A stretch of DNA of 64,000 bases, taken from contig NZ_PDJB01000001.1 in the NCBI RefSeq assembly GCF_002563895.1, forward strand, positions 5,811,501 to 5,875,500. The letters are read 5' to 3'. The notes beneath the pieces were generated by a model. The model was not told the DNA's origin and made no database searches. It was given only the letters and a program-made list of their open reading frames with translations. The stretch comes from Pseudomonas lurida (GTDB lineage: Bacteria > Pseudomonadota > Gammaproteobacteria > Pseudomonadales > Pseudomonadaceae). Positions 21,299 to 31,654 of this stretch are shown here, piece after piece (position 1 is the stretch's first letter; every line of letters starts with the position of its first letter). Both the position numbers and the translations under genes were made by a program.

Positions 21299-21694
21299 AT
21301 GAAATTCCTAGCCCCCCTTGCCTTGCTGACCATCGCAAGCTTCATGACCACACCGCTGCTGGCCGCTGAAGACGCGCCTCAGCTCACCGGCTGCGCGGCC
21401 AAGCGCCAAGCCATCAGCACCCAGATCGAACAGGCCAAGGCGCATGGCAACAGTGCGCAACAAGCCGGCCTGGAAAAAGCCCTGGGCGAAGTCACTGCCA
21501 ATTGCACCGACGCGGCCCTGAAGAAGGAGCGTGAAAACAAGGTGCTCGACGCCAAGCATGAAGTCAGCCGCCGCCAGGCCGACCTCGACAAAGCCATGAA
21601 AAAAGGCGACGCGGACAAGATCAACAAGCGTAAGGACAAGCTCGCCGAGTCCCGCAAGGAACTGCAGGACGCCGTGGAAGAACTCGACCAGTAA
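21299..21694 (+). CDS. DUF1090-family periplasmic protein
   Basis: A 131-residue protein with a signal peptide ending LLAAEDA. The mature part fits DUF1090: GCAAKRQAISTQIEQAKAHG, a central cysteine (TANCTDAALKKERENKVLDA) and a long lysine/aspartate-rich coiled coil (RRQADLDKAMKKGDADKINK). Members are small, helical periplasmic proteins of unknown function (YqjC group). ATG 21299 has a GGAG before it and stands 42 bases after ligB on the same strand, so it may be co-transcribed with ligB. Confidence 0.85.
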   Translation: MKFLAPLALLTIASFMTTPLLAAEDAPQLTGCAAKRQAISTQIEQAKAHGNSAQQAGLEKALGEVTANCTDAALKKERENKVLDAKHEVSRRQADLDKAMKKGDADKINKRKDKLAESRKELQDAVEELDQ

Positions 21695-21700
21695 AACCGG

Positions 21701-22150
21701 TCAGTGGTCCCGGAACTGTTTATGGCAGGCGCTGCAGGCATCTTCGACTTTTTGCACCGCCGGCCCCAGGTTGCTGGCCTTGTAGGGCTGCACCTGGCTG
21801 GCGATCACCAATTCACCGGTGGCCGCTTCAAGGTTGCGGGCCAGTTGCTGGAATTGCGCCTGTTTCTGCCAGACATCGTCCTTGGCGCTGGTGTGATCTT
21901 CTTCACGCACGCTCGGGAAATGCTTCCACGGTTCATGGGACAACGCATCCAGCTTGACGGCCCCTTCGGCGAATTTTGCGCCGTCGAACGGAATGCGCCC
22001 GCGCAGCATGCCGCCCAGGTCCTCACCGGTCTTGAGCATCTGCTTGAAGATTGCCTTGCGCTGGCCCAACGGCGAATTAGGATCAACGCCGCCACAGGCA
22101 GACAGCGTCAGGCAGGCCAGCAGTACAACGGTCAGTCGTTTAAAAGTCAT
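21701..22150 (-). CDS. Cytochrome c lipoprotein (cytochrome c' type)
   Basis: A 149-residue protein with a lipobox (LTLSACGG, Cys about 20) and, at the very C-terminus, a single haem-attachment motif CSACH followed by KQFRDH. The C-terminal position of CxxCH and the helical body (RKAIFKQMLKTGEDLGGMLRG, FQQLARNLEAATGEL) are typical of class II cytochromes c (c'). It is probably anchored to a membrane facing the periplasm. Its electron partner is not evident. It converges with the DUF1090 gene and diverges from mltA. Confidence 0.88.
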   Translation of the reverse strand: MTFKRLTVVLLACLTLSACGGVDPNSPLGQRKAIFKQMLKTGEDLGGMLRGRIPFDGAKFAEGAVKLDALSHEPWKHFPSVREEDHTSAKDDVWQKQAQFQQLARNLEAATGELVIASQVQPYKASNLGPAVQKVEDACSACHKQFRDH

Positions 22151-22279
22151 GGTGGCTTCGAGGTCACGGGAAACGGCGGCCAGTATCCTCGCCCTGCTCG
22201 CAAAGACCAATAGCCCTATTATTAATAAGGGTTGCCCACCCGCGTTGCGACGCGGGCAATCGCTTCAGGAAGTATGTGT

Positions 22280-23464
22280 ATGAATTTCAACTTGAAACCC
22301 TGGAGCCGCCGCCTGGCGTGGGCTCTGCCGATGATCGCGCTGTTGGCCGGCTGCGACGCGGGCAAGGAAACAGCCAAAGATGAAACATCCAAACCTCATG
22401 CCGTCGCCACCTATGTGAGTGCACCTTGGGAAGCCTTGCCGGCGGTGTCCGACAGCGACCTGCTGGCCGGTTTTGAGTCCTGGCGCAGCGCCTGCCAGCG
22501 CCTCAAGGCAGACCCGGTCTGGGGCCCGACCTGTGCGGCCGCCGCCACGGTGCCGAGCAATGCACTCGCAGTGCGTGGGTTTCTCAAGGAACGCCTGGAT
22601 GTGTTCGGCCTGCGCTCGGCCGACAACACCCCGAACGGCTTGATCACTGGCTACTACGAACCGGTCTACCCCGGCAGCCTGACCAAGACCGCCACCGCCA
22701 ATGTGCCGGTGTACGGTGTGCCGGACGACCTGATCATCGTCAACCTGGAAAGCATCTACCCCGAACTCAAGGGCAAGCGCCTGCGCGGTCGCCTGGAAGG
22801 TCGCGTGCTCAAGCCCTACGACGATGCCAGCGCCATCAACGGCCAGGGCTCCACGGCCAAACCGATTGCCTGGTTGACTAACCCGATGGACCTGCAATTC
22901 CTGCAGATCCAGGGCTCGGGCCGCATTCAACTGGCCGGTGGACGCCAACTGCGCGTGGGTTATGGCGACCAGAACGGTTACCCCTACCGCCCGATCGGGC
23001 GCTGGCTGGTAGAGCAAGGCGAATTGAAGAAAGAAGACGTGACCATGGGCGCCATCAGCGCCTGGGCCAAGGCGCATCCGCAGCGTATTCCGGAACTGCT
23101 GGCGAGCAACCCCAGCTATGTGTTCTTCAGCGCCCGGCCTGACAGCAACGAAGGCCCACGCGGCTCCTTGAACGTACCGTTGACCGCAGGCTACAGCGTA
23201 GCGGTGGACCGCAAGGTGATTCCCCTGGGCAGCCTGTTATGGCTCTCGACCACCAAGCCGGATGGTTCGCCGATCGCCCGGCCGGTGGCCGCACAGGACA
23301 CCGGCGGTGCAATCACCGGTGAAGTGCGTGCGGACCTGTTCTGGGGCACCGGCGATGCAGCGGGTGAATTGGCTGGCAACATGAAGCAGCAGGGGCAGAT
23401 CTGGATGCTGTGGCCCAAGGGCGCAGCATTGCCGCAGGTGCCGGATGCACCGGCCGGGACTTAA
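22280..23464 (+). CDS. mltA: Membrane-bound lytic murein transglycosylase A
   Basis: A 394-residue outer-membrane lipoprotein that cleaves the glycan strand of peptidoglycan to 1,6-anhydromuropeptides. Lipobox IALLAGCDAG. The MltA domain includes LITGYYEPVYPGS and LQIQGSGRIQL, and the C-terminal 3D domain shows its aspartates (AVDRKVIPLGS, AAQDTGGAITGEVRADLFWG). ATG 22280 lies 7 bases after CAGGAAG; an ATG six bases earlier is less well placed. A CCCGCGT-TGCG-ACGCGGG hairpin precedes the ribosome site. Confidence 0.95.
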   Translation: MNFNLKPWSRRLAWALPMIALLAGCDAGKETAKDETSKPHAVATYVSAPWEALPAVSDSDLLAGFESWRSACQRLKADPVWGPTCAAAATVPSNALAVRGFLKERLDVFGLRSADNTPNGLITGYYEPVYPGSLTKTATANVPVYGVPDDLIIVNLESIYPELKGKRLRGRLEGRVLKPYDDASAINGQGSTAKPIAWLTNPMDLQFLQIQGSGRIQLAGGRQLRVGYGDQNGYPYRPIGRWLVEQGELKKEDVTMGAISAWAKAHPQRIPELLASNPSYVFFSARPDSNEGPRGSLNVPLTAGYSVAVDRKVIPLGSLLWLSTTKPDGSPIARPVAAQDTGGAITGEVRADLFWGTGDAAGELAGNMKQQGQIWMLWPKGAALPQVPDAPAGT

Positions 23465-23483
23465 TACACGCTGAGGATCCATA

Positions 23484-23573
23484 GGTGGGAGCGGGCTTGC
23501 TCGCGAACGCGGTGTATCAGTCACAGATGTGCTGACGGATACACCCCATTCGCGAGCAAGCCCGCTCCCACAA
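23484..23573. repeat. REP-type inverted repeat (GCTTGCTCGCGAA type)
   Basis: GTGGGAGCGGGCTTGCTCGC and a nearly perfect inverted copy GCGAGCAAGCCCGCTCCCAC lie between the convergent mltA and MAPEG genes. It may serve as a two-way terminator. Confidence 0.8.
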
Positions 23574-23591
23574 GGGGATTTGCCTTAAACG

Positions 23592-23981
23592 TCAGATCGA
23601 GACGAAGAAGAAGCTCGCAATCAGCGCCATCCCCACAAACCACACCAGCGAACGCAACATCGCCCAATCTGCCAGGTAGCAGATGATGTACAGCAGGCGG
23701 CTGGTAATAAAGAGCACGGCCAGCACATTGATGGTCACCAATTCGGCCGTACCGGCCAGGTGCGCGATAATCACGGCTGCCGCAAATGCTGGCGTGACCT
23801 CAAAGCTATTGAGCTGCGCACTGTGAGCGCGCTTGGCAAACCCTTCGAGGGTGTCCAGGAACGCACGAGGGTCGTGGTTCTGCCGCGGCCCGAACTTGCC
23901 ACCGCTGAACTTGGCCACCCCCGTGCACAGGTAGGGCAGGAAAATTGCGATCAACACACACCAGAAGGCCACCGTCATCAC
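23592..23981 (-). CDS. MAPEG-family membrane protein
   Basis: A 129-residue protein with four hydrophobic segments, the MAPEG fold. Family features: KFGPRQNHDPRAFLD followed by GFAKRAHSAQLNSFE (the RAxxAxxNxxE pattern) and SRLLYIICYLADWAMLRSLVW. MAPEG proteins include glutathione-dependent membrane enzymes in eukaryotes; bacterial members like this one have no proven activity. ATG 23978, one codon later, is an alternative start. No operon partner is seen. Confidence 0.85.
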   Translation of the reverse strand: MMTVAFWCVLIAIFLPYLCTGVAKFSGGKFGPRQNHDPRAFLDTLEGFAKRAHSAQLNSFEVTPAFAAAVIIAHLAGTAELVTINVLAVLFITSRLLYIICYLADWAMLRSLVWFVGMALIASFFFVSI

Positions 23982-24182
23982 TGATTCCTTTTTTAGTTTG
24001 CTTTTTAGTTTGAAACGGAAATTAGAGTTTTAGCACTAAACATGAAAAGCCGCACCCATCGCTATGAGCCGCCAGACCCACAAAGGTTCTATCGGTGATT
24101 TGGCCTGAGCCCTGCAACATCGCGCCGCTGTTGCGGTCCATCCCCCGTTAATGCTCCCCCACCCAACTTCCAAGGACCCCGG

Positions 24183-25442
24183 ATGCTTGAACTTGTCGCC
24201 GCCTTCATTTGCCTTACCACTCTGCTCACCTATGTGAACTTCCGTTTTATCGGCCTGCCACCCACCATCGGAGTGATGGTCACGGCCTTGGTGTTTTCGC
24301 TGATCCTGCAAGGCTTGAGCGTTCTCGGCTACCCGGGCCTGGAAGAACGCATCCAGCAACTGATCGGCCAGATCGACTTCGGCGACTTGCTGATGAACTG
24401 GATGCTCTCGTTCCTGCTGTTCGCCGGTGCTTTGCACGTGAACCTGAACGATCTGCGCAGCTACCGCTGGCCCATCGGCTTGCTGGCGACCTTCGGCGTA
24501 TTGATCGCGACCCTCGTGATCGGCAGCTTGGCGTATTACATCTTTGCCCTGTTTGGCTGGCAGGTGAGCTTCCTGTACTGCCTGCTGTTCGGCGCGTTGA
24601 TTTCCCCCACCGACCCGATTGCGGTACTGGGCGTGCTGCGTACCGCCAACGCCTCCAAGCCACTCAAGACCACGATTGTCGGCGAGTCGCTGTTCAACGA
24701 CGGTACGGCAGTGGTGGTGTTCACCGTTCTGCTGGGTATCGCACAGTTGGGCGATACGCCCACCGTGGGCGCGACTGCCATGCTGTTTGCCCATGAGGCG
24801 ATTGGTGGCGTGGTGTTCGGAGGCCTGATCGGCTACCTGGTCTACCTGATGATCAAGAGCATCGAGCAGCACCAGATCGAAGTGATGCTGACGCTCGCCC
24901 TGGTCATCGGCGGTTCGGCAATGGCCACCGAACTGCACGTCTCCGCACCGATTGCGATGGTGGTCGCCGGCCTGATCATCGGCAACCTGGGACGCAAGTT
25001 GGCGATGAACGACATGACCCGTCGCTACCTGGACGGTTTCTGGGAACTGCTCGACGACATGCTCAACGCGCTGCTGTTTGCGCTGATCGGCATGGAACTG
25101 CTGCTGTTGCCGTTCAACTGGCTACACGCGTTCGCCGCCAGCCTGCTGGCCGTAGCGATCCTGCTGTCGCGCCTGCTGACCGTAGCACCCGCCATCCTGT
25201 TGCTGCGGCGCTGGCGCAGCGTGCCACGCGGCACCATCCGCATCCTCACCTGGGGTGGCTTGCGCGGCGGGGTTTCCGTGGCACTGGCATTGGCCCTGCC
25301 GCTGGGACCGGAGCGCGACCTGTTGCTGAGCATCACCTACATCGTGGTGCTGTCGTCGATCCTGTTGCAGGGTCTGAGCATTGGCAAGCTGGTCAAGCGC
25401 GTGACCCGGGACGAGCCCCAGGCCGCGCCTGAGGCTCACTGA
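24183..25442 (+). CDS. Na+/H+ antiporter (CPA1 family)
   Basis: A 419-residue inner-membrane protein with about 12 hydrophobic segments. CPA1 motifs include FGALISPTDPIAVLG (about residues 137-151), the ion-binding region GESLFNDGTAVVVF (about 166-179, with the paired Asn-Asp ND) and ILTWGGLRGGVSVALALALP (about 355-375). It exchanges Na+ (or K+) for protons and helps with pH and salt tolerance. There is no long cytoplasmic tail, unlike the NhaP forms with regulatory domains. The stop overlaps the convergent FNT gene by 7 bases. Confidence 0.92.
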   Translation: MLELVAAFICLTTLLTYVNFRFIGLPPTIGVMVTALVFSLILQGLSVLGYPGLEERIQQLIGQIDFGDLLMNWMLSFLLFAGALHVNLNDLRSYRWPIGLLATFGVLIATLVIGSLAYYIFALFGWQVSFLYCLLFGALISPTDPIAVLGVLRTANASKPLKTTIVGESLFNDGTAVVVFTVLLGIAQLGDTPTVGATAMLFAHEAIGGVVFGGLIGYLVYLMIKSIEQHQIEVMLTLALVIGGSAMATELHVSAPIAMVVAGLIIGNLGRKLAMNDMTRRYLDGFWELLDDMLNALLFALIGMELLLLPFNWLHAFAASLLAVAILLSRLLTVAPAILLLRRWRSVPRGTIRILTWGGLRGGVSVALALALPLGPERDLLLSITYIVVLSSILLQGLSIGKLVKRVTRDEPQAAPEAH

Positions 25443-26329
25443 TCCTTGTTGATCTGCTGCGGATGCCTAGGGTCCGCAGCTTTCTTGCCCGGCAAGCTGC
25501 TTTCGCTACGAATCTGCGCATGGCTGATCAGCGCAAAGATAAAGCTGCCGCCAATGATGTTGCCCGCCAGGGTCGGCCCGGCGAACACCAACCAAAAGTC
25601 CTTCCACGGCAACTCGCCCGCAAATACCAGGTACGACACCTCGGCCGAACCGACGACGATATGGGTGAAATCGCCCAAGGCCATCAAGTAGGTGATCAGG
25701 ATGATGATCCACATCTTGGCGCTTTCCATGGAGGGAATCATCCACACCATGGTGGCGATCATCCAGCCAGAGACAATGCCCTTGGCAAACATCTGGCCGG
25801 CATCGTTCTCCATAATCTTGCGGCCGATTTCGAGGAAGGCCAGGTCGGTCTTGGTATCGAAGATCGGCAGGTGCAACATGACATACGCCACCAGCAGGGT
25901 GCCGCACAGGTTGCCTACCAGCACCACCGTCCATAGCCGCAACAGTCGCCCGGCGTTGCCGAGCGTCGGCTTGCTCATCACTGGCAGCACGGCCGTCAGG
26001 GTGTTTTCGGTGAACAATTGCTGTCGGGCAAGGATCACCGCAAGGAAGCCTGCGCAGTAACCGAAGCTGGCGATCACTTTGAAGGCTTCGCCATCCGGCA
26101 GGCGGGAGTTGAGCAACCCCATCGCCATGAGCGAAAGGCCCATGGTCAGCCCGGCCGCCAGTGCCGACCACCATAAGGCGGCGACGCTGCGTTCCAGTTC
26201 CTGATCGCCCTGGGTGCGAATGATTTCGTGCAGCACTGCCGCGCGAGGCGGCTGGTTCTTGTCGACGTCCTGCTGCTCTTCCTGCGAGAGATTGGGAGTT
26301 TTGCCTGCTTCGTCGGTGGCCATGATCAT
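25436..26329 (-). CDS. Formate/nitrite transporter family protein (YfdC-like)
   Basis: A 297-residue membrane protein of the FNT channel family, which conducts small monovalent anions. The hydrophobic core holds six segments (e.g. SALAAGLTMGLSLMAMG, GYCAGFLAVILARQQLFTENTL, LAGNIIGGSFIFALISHAQI). A charged N-terminal tail of about 45 residues resembles E. coli YfdC rather than FocA or NirC. No formate or nitrite enzyme genes lie beside it, so the transported ion is open. An ATG two codons later (MATDEAG) is a possible start. Confidence 0.87.
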   Translation of the reverse strand: MIMATDEAGKTPNLSQEEQQDVDKNQPPRAAVLHEIIRTQGDQELERSVAALWWSALAAGLTMGLSLMAMGLLNSRLPDGEAFKVIASFGYCAGFLAVILARQQLFTENTLTAVLPVMSKPTLGNAGRLLRLWTVVLVGNLCGTLLVAYVMLHLPIFDTKTDLAFLEIGRKIMENDAGQMFAKGIVSGWMIATMVWMIPSMESAKMWIIILITYLMALGDFTHIVVGSAEVSYLVFAGELPWKDFWLVFAGPTLAGNIIGGSFIFALISHAQIRSESSLPGKKAADPRHPQQINKDQ

Positions 26330-26394
26330 CCAGAGTCCAAGGGGTGCCTGTAGCTACGACACGCTGCCACAGTGGCTGTTCAGTGGCCATGCAA

Positions 26395-28326
26395 CTAAAC
26401 CTGCAGCCGCCAGGCCCGGGCCATGTCCACAGTGGTGGAACGGTGTGGCTTGTCCCAGGGTTTGTTACGCGCCTGGTAGTGCTCGGCGAGGGTGTCGAGT
26501 ACCCGGTTGAACTCGCTGGGTGTCCTCGCCCACGCCAGGTCTTGCGCTGCCCGGTGCAACAATTCGACGTTGGACTCGGGCTGGCCTGGCCTGAACAGCG
26601 AGGGGTAGATCACCTCCCGGGTGAAGTTTTCCGCCTTCATCGCAATATCACGCACGTGCATCTCGGCGACAGCGCTGCCGATGACGCTGGACATCGGCAA
26701 GGCATCGCGTGCGACCTGCCTGGCGGCCACTTGCAGCAATTGCTGGAAGTTGCGCTGGCTTTCGACATTGAGGCGCCGCCCCAGCCAATCGATGTGCTCA
26801 GGCCGACGGGCCAGGGCATCCAGGTTACGCAACGCCGATGAAATTTTCGGCGTGAACACCAGCGTGTCCTGCGACGTATTCGCCTCGATAATTGCGCGAT
26901 CAAGGGTGTGCAACGCCTGTCTCGCGCTCTCTCGAAACATCAGCACATCCGCGGCGGCCGGGTCTTTTTGCAGCGTCGGTTGCACGCTGGCGAGCATTTC
27001 ATCGTCCATGGCCAGCACCGCCTCATCCAGGGAGTGGAACGCGTGATGCTCAAGTGCCAGGGTGCGGCGTTCCAGATGCGCCTCTACCGCCTGGCGTGCT
27101 TTTGCCTGCAAGTGTTGCTTCTGCTCATCCTGCATCGTGAAGTTGACCGTGCCGGTGAGCAGGCCTCGAAAGTCACCTTTCTCGGTCTTGAGGGGCAACG
27201 TCACCGTCTGTTCGGCAAACGCTTCAAGCCTCTTATCTTGAAAGGCCCCCGCGGCCGAATGCGCAACGCCCGTGATGCGATTGGCCACACTACTGAAAAA
27301 ACTACCGCTGCGAGCCGACGGATCAGTGGCGTTCGACTCGAACGTGACAATCAACGATTCGGACTTGTTCAGGGGGCTATCGGCAAATGCCCTCTGCACC
27401 ACGCCTGGCACTGGGGTATTGAGCAACAAGCCACCGTCCTTGAAAACGGTGGTTTCAGTTGATGCCTGGAAGCCATGACCCTGCTCCACAGGGCTCTTGA
27501 ACACCACCGGCAATGAACCCGAAATATGCGCCGCCCGGGCGATGTCCATATCCGGGGTCAAACTGGCGTTGAACACCACCAATTGCGGGCGACCATCAAA
27601 CAGGCCGGTCCCGGTGATACTGAGTTGCTTGATCGCAGGAATATGCCGTTGCAACACCTCAAGATCGCCGAACGTCGGTGCGCCACCGGCGCTCAGCCTG
27701 TCAGCAATGTTCATGACTTCGGCCGGACGGGTTTCTCGTGGGGTTTGCGCGATGTGCGCAAGAATCGACTGACGTGACTCGTTGCGGATCATTTCTTCAA
27801 GGGGGAAGGCTTCGGTCTGCAGGCGCGGCAGCAACGTCATCAACAACTGGGAAATGTTGCCGACGGGGCTGGGCAAGTAGCTGATGAGTTTGCCAAGTGT
27901 CGTACTGGCATCCTGCAGCCAAGCCGTCACGGCGTCTTTGCTGTTCAGCAGGCTTGGCAAGTCTATGTTGTCCGACAACGTGTCGAACGCCGCCGCCCCC
28001 ATGCCACTGGCAAGCAGCGCCGCCGAAATGGCTCCGGCGGATGAACCGCAAGCCTGTTGGATACCCTCCAGCTTTCGGGCGTCCTCCAGGGCCTGCACCA
28101 CCCCCGAAAAGGCAATGCCCTTGGCCCCGCCGCCACTCAGCACCAGGCTCGTGACGGGTGGCGCCGATAAAATCACCTCCACCCGTCCCTGATGATCGCG
28201 CAGAAGCGTCACATTGCGCTTGCCCACCCCCTCTACCAGAGGCGTCTTCTCGCTGTGATGGGTGGCAGAGTGAGCCTTGTCACTCAATGGGGGTTGAATC
28301 TGGGCGATCGAGTTGAACACTTTCAT
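26395..28326 (-). CDS. ExoU-like patatin phospholipase A2, putative type III effector
   Basis: A 643-residue protein that aligns along almost its whole length with P. aeruginosa ExoU (687 residues). The patatin domain has the glycine-rich oxyanion loop GGGAKG (65-70), nucleophile S96 in GSSAG, and the dyad aspartate D297 in FKDGG; these match Ser142 and Asp344 of ExoU with a shift of 46-47 residues, so the N-terminus is that much shorter. The C-terminal membrane-localisation part is kept (EVIYPSLFRPGQPESNVELL, and RSTTVDMARAW at the end). Activity in ExoU needs ubiquitin, a host cofactor. No SpcU-type chaperone gene, secretion gene or recognisable hrp box lies beside it. ATG 28326 follows GGAG. 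Confidence 0.9.
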   Translation of the reverse strand: MKVFNSIAQIQPPLSDKAHSATHHSEKTPLVEGVGKRNVTLLRDHQGRVEVILSAPPVTSLVLSGGGAKGIAFSGVVQALEDARKLEGIQQACGSSAGAISAALLASGMGAAAFDTLSDNIDLPSLLNSKDAVTAWLQDASTTLGKLISYLPSPVGNISQLLMTLLPRLQTEAFPLEEMIRNESRQSILAHIAQTPRETRPAEVMNIADRLSAGGAPTFGDLEVLQRHIPAIKQLSITGTGLFDGRPQLVVFNASLTPDMDIARAAHISGSLPVVFKSPVEQGHGFQASTETTVFKDGGLLLNTPVPGVVQRAFADSPLNKSESLIVTFESNATDPSARSGSFFSSVANRITGVAHSAAGAFQDKRLEAFAEQTVTLPLKTEKGDFRGLLTGTVNFTMQDEQKQHLQAKARQAVEAHLERRTLALEHHAFHSLDEAVLAMDDEMLASVQPTLQKDPAAADVLMFRESARQALHTLDRAIIEANTSQDTLVFTPKISSALRNLDALARRPEHIDWLGRRLNVESQRNFQQLLQVAARQVARDALPMSSVIGSAVAEMHVRDIAMKAENFTREVIYPSLFRPGQPESNVELLHRAAQDLAWARTPSEFNRVLDTLAEHYQARNKPWDKPHRSTTVDMARAWRLQV

Positions 28327-28390
28327 ACGCGGGCTCTCCAGAGGGTGTAACCCCTGAGTGAGGAGAGAGCCGGGCAACGATCCATGCGGA

Positions 28391-28408
28391 ATGATTTGGT
28401 AAAGCAAA
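28391..28408. promoter_or_regulatory. Short perfect inverted repeat between the exoU-like gene and the thioesterase gene
   Basis: GATTTG-GTAAAG-CAAATC, 65 bases before the exoU-like start and 18 bases after the thioesterase stop. It could be an operator or a weak terminator; nothing else in this gap resembles a type III regulon site. Confidence 0.35.
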
Positions 28409-28425
28409 TCACACCGCAGGCTTAC

Positions 28426-28830
28426 TTACTCAGGAAGACTGTCATCCTTGAATTGGTCCTTAACGTACCTGATCTCCGTGCGGCCATGAGGCGCCGGCAG
28501 GCCATCCTCGCCGAGGTTGACGAAGACCATTTTTTCGACAGTGAGGATGCTCTTGCGGGTGATCTTGTTGCGCACTTCACAGGTCAGGGTGATAGAGGTG
28601 CGGCCGAACTCGGTGGCGGTGATGCCCAGTTCGATGATATCGCCCTGGCGCGAGGCGCTGACAAAGTTGATTTCGGAGATGTACTTGGTCACTACACGCT
28701 GGTTGCCCAATTGCACAATGGCGTAGATGGCCGCTTCTTCGTCGATCCAGCGCAGCAGGCTGCCGCCGAACAGGGTGCCGTTGGGGTTGAGGTCTTCGGG
28801 TTTTACCCATTTGCGGGTGTGGAAGTTCAT
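28426..28830 (-). CDS. Hotdog-fold acyl-CoA thioesterase (YciA-like)
   Basis: A 134-residue single hotdog domain hydrolysing acyl-CoA to free acid and CoA. The family pattern is clear: PEDLNPNGTLFGGSLLRWIDEEAAI (about residues 11-35) with the catalytic Asp in WIDE, then VTKYISEINFVSASRQGDIIELG. It is cytoplasmic. It ends 100 bases before the exoU-like start on the same strand, separated by a small inverted repeat. Chain-length preference cannot be read from sequence. Confidence 0.9.
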   Translation of the reverse strand: MNFHTRKWVKPEDLNPNGTLFGGSLLRWIDEEAAIYAIVQLGNQRVVTKYISEINFVSASRQGDIIELGITATEFGRTSITLTCEVRNKITRKSILTVEKMVFVNLGEDGLPAPHGRTEIRYVKDQFKDDSLPE

Positions 28831-28861
28831 GGGGCGGGGCTCCGAGGTGTTTGAGCAGTAG

Positions 28862-30559
<1,698 letters not shown>

Positions 30560-30569
30560 TCGGCCTGGC

Positions 30570-30591
30570 AGCCCACCCCCAGGGGTGGGCT
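30570..30591 (+). terminator. GC-rich hairpin after ahcY
   Basis: AGCCCACCCC and GGGGTGGGCT stand almost without a loop, and no T run follows, so it is at best a partial terminator before metF. Confidence 0.5.
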
Positions 30592-30610
30592 ATTGCACCG
30601 AGTCGCCTGC

Positions 30611-30672
30611 TTCGCTGGCAAGCCAGCGCCTATAAGTACCATGTAGGAGTTGGCCTGCCAGCGAACGCGGTG
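30611..30672. repeat. REP-like inverted repeat between ahcY and metF
   Basis: TTCGCTGGCAAGCCAGC and the inverted TTGGCCTGCCAGCGAA flank about 25 bases. Confidence 0.65.
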
Positions 30673-30730
30673 CAACAGGCATACGAACAACCCGGCCCCA
30701 TCCGGTTTTCGAGTTTCCAAGGGTATTACC

Positions 30731-31576
30731 ATGTCCCAAGACCGTCGCTACAGCTTCGAGTTCTTCCCGACCAAGACCGATGCTGGGCATGAAAAACTGA
30801 TGGCGACTGCCAAGCAGTTGGCCAGCTACAACCCCGACTTCTTTTCCTGCACCTACGGCGCGGGCGGTTCGACCCGTGACCGCACGATCAACACCGTGTT
30901 GCAGCTGGAAAGCGAAGTCAAAGTTCCCGCCGCCCCGCACTTGTCGTGCGTGGGCGACAGCAAGGCCGACCTGCGCAGCCTGCTGACCCAATACAAGGCC
31001 GCCGGCATCAAGCGCATTGTCGCCCTGCGCGGTGACCTGCCCTCCGGCATGGGCATGGCCAGCGGTGAGCTGCGCTACGCCAATGACCTGGTGAGTTTCA
31101 TCCGCGAAGAGAGCGGCGACCACTTCCATATCGAAGTGGCGGCTTATCCGGAGATGCACCCCCAGGCCCGCAATTTCGAAGACGATCTGCAGAATTTCGT
31201 GCGCAAGGCCAACGCCGGTGCCGACAGCGCGATCACCCAGTACTTCTTCAACGCCGACAGCTACTTTTACTTCGTCGAGCGTGTACAGGCCATGGGCGTG
31301 CACATCCCGATCGTGCCGGGCATCATGCCGATCACCAACTACAGCAAGCTGGCGCGCTTCTCCGACGCCTGCGGTGCAGAGATCCCACGTTGGGTGCGCA
31401 AACAACTGGAAGCCTATGGCGACGACGTCAAAAGCATCCAGGCATTTGGCGAACAGGTCATCAGCACAATGTGTGAAGATTTGTTGCAGGGTGGCGCGCC
31501 AGGGTTGCACTTCTATACCCTGAACCAGGCTGAACCCAGCCTTGCCATTTGGAACAACCTCAAGCTGCCACGCTGA
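30731..31576 (+). CDS. metF: 5,10-methylenetetrahydrofolate reductase
   Basis: A 281-residue flavoenzyme supplying 5-methyltetrahydrofolate for homocysteine methylation. Family markers: YSFEFFPTKTDAGHEKL at the start, SCTYGAGGSTRDRT (about residues 42-55), IVALRGDLPSG (about 101-111) and ADSAITQYFFNAD. ATG 30731. It lies 171 bases after ahcY with a REP-like repeat and a weak hairpin between; partial read-through from the riboswitch-controlled promoter is likely. A strong terminator follows. Confidence 0.98.
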   Translation: MSQDRRYSFEFFPTKTDAGHEKLMATAKQLASYNPDFFSCTYGAGGSTRDRTINTVLQLESEVKVPAAPHLSCVGDSKADLRSLLTQYKAAGIKRIVALRGDLPSGMGMASGELRYANDLVSFIREESGDHFHIEVAAYPEMHPQARNFEDDLQNFVRKANAGADSAITQYFFNADSYFYFVERVQAMGVHIPIVPGIMPITNYSKLARFSDACGAEIPRWVRKQLEAYGDDVKSIQAFGEQVISTMCEDLLQGGAPGLHFYTLNQAEPSLAIWNNLKLPR

Positions 31577-31594
31577 CGCTTGTCCGGCTGTGCC

Positions 31595-31629
31595 AAGGCC
31601 CTCGTCTCGACGAGGGCCTTCGTCGTTTT
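31595..31629 (+). terminator. Intrinsic terminator of metF
   Basis: A 12-bp perfect stem AAGGCCCTCGTC/GACGAGGGCCTT with a two-base nominal loop, then CGTCGTTTT. Confidence 0.88.
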
Positions 31630-31654
31630 ACATGCCTACGGAACCCAGCAGTCC

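Noticed and set aside
28327..28425. hrp-box or ExsA-type promoter before the exoU-like gene
   Set aside because: No GGAACC..CCAC pair or A-rich ExsA-like site was found; only a 6-bp inverted repeat and a normal ribosome site.
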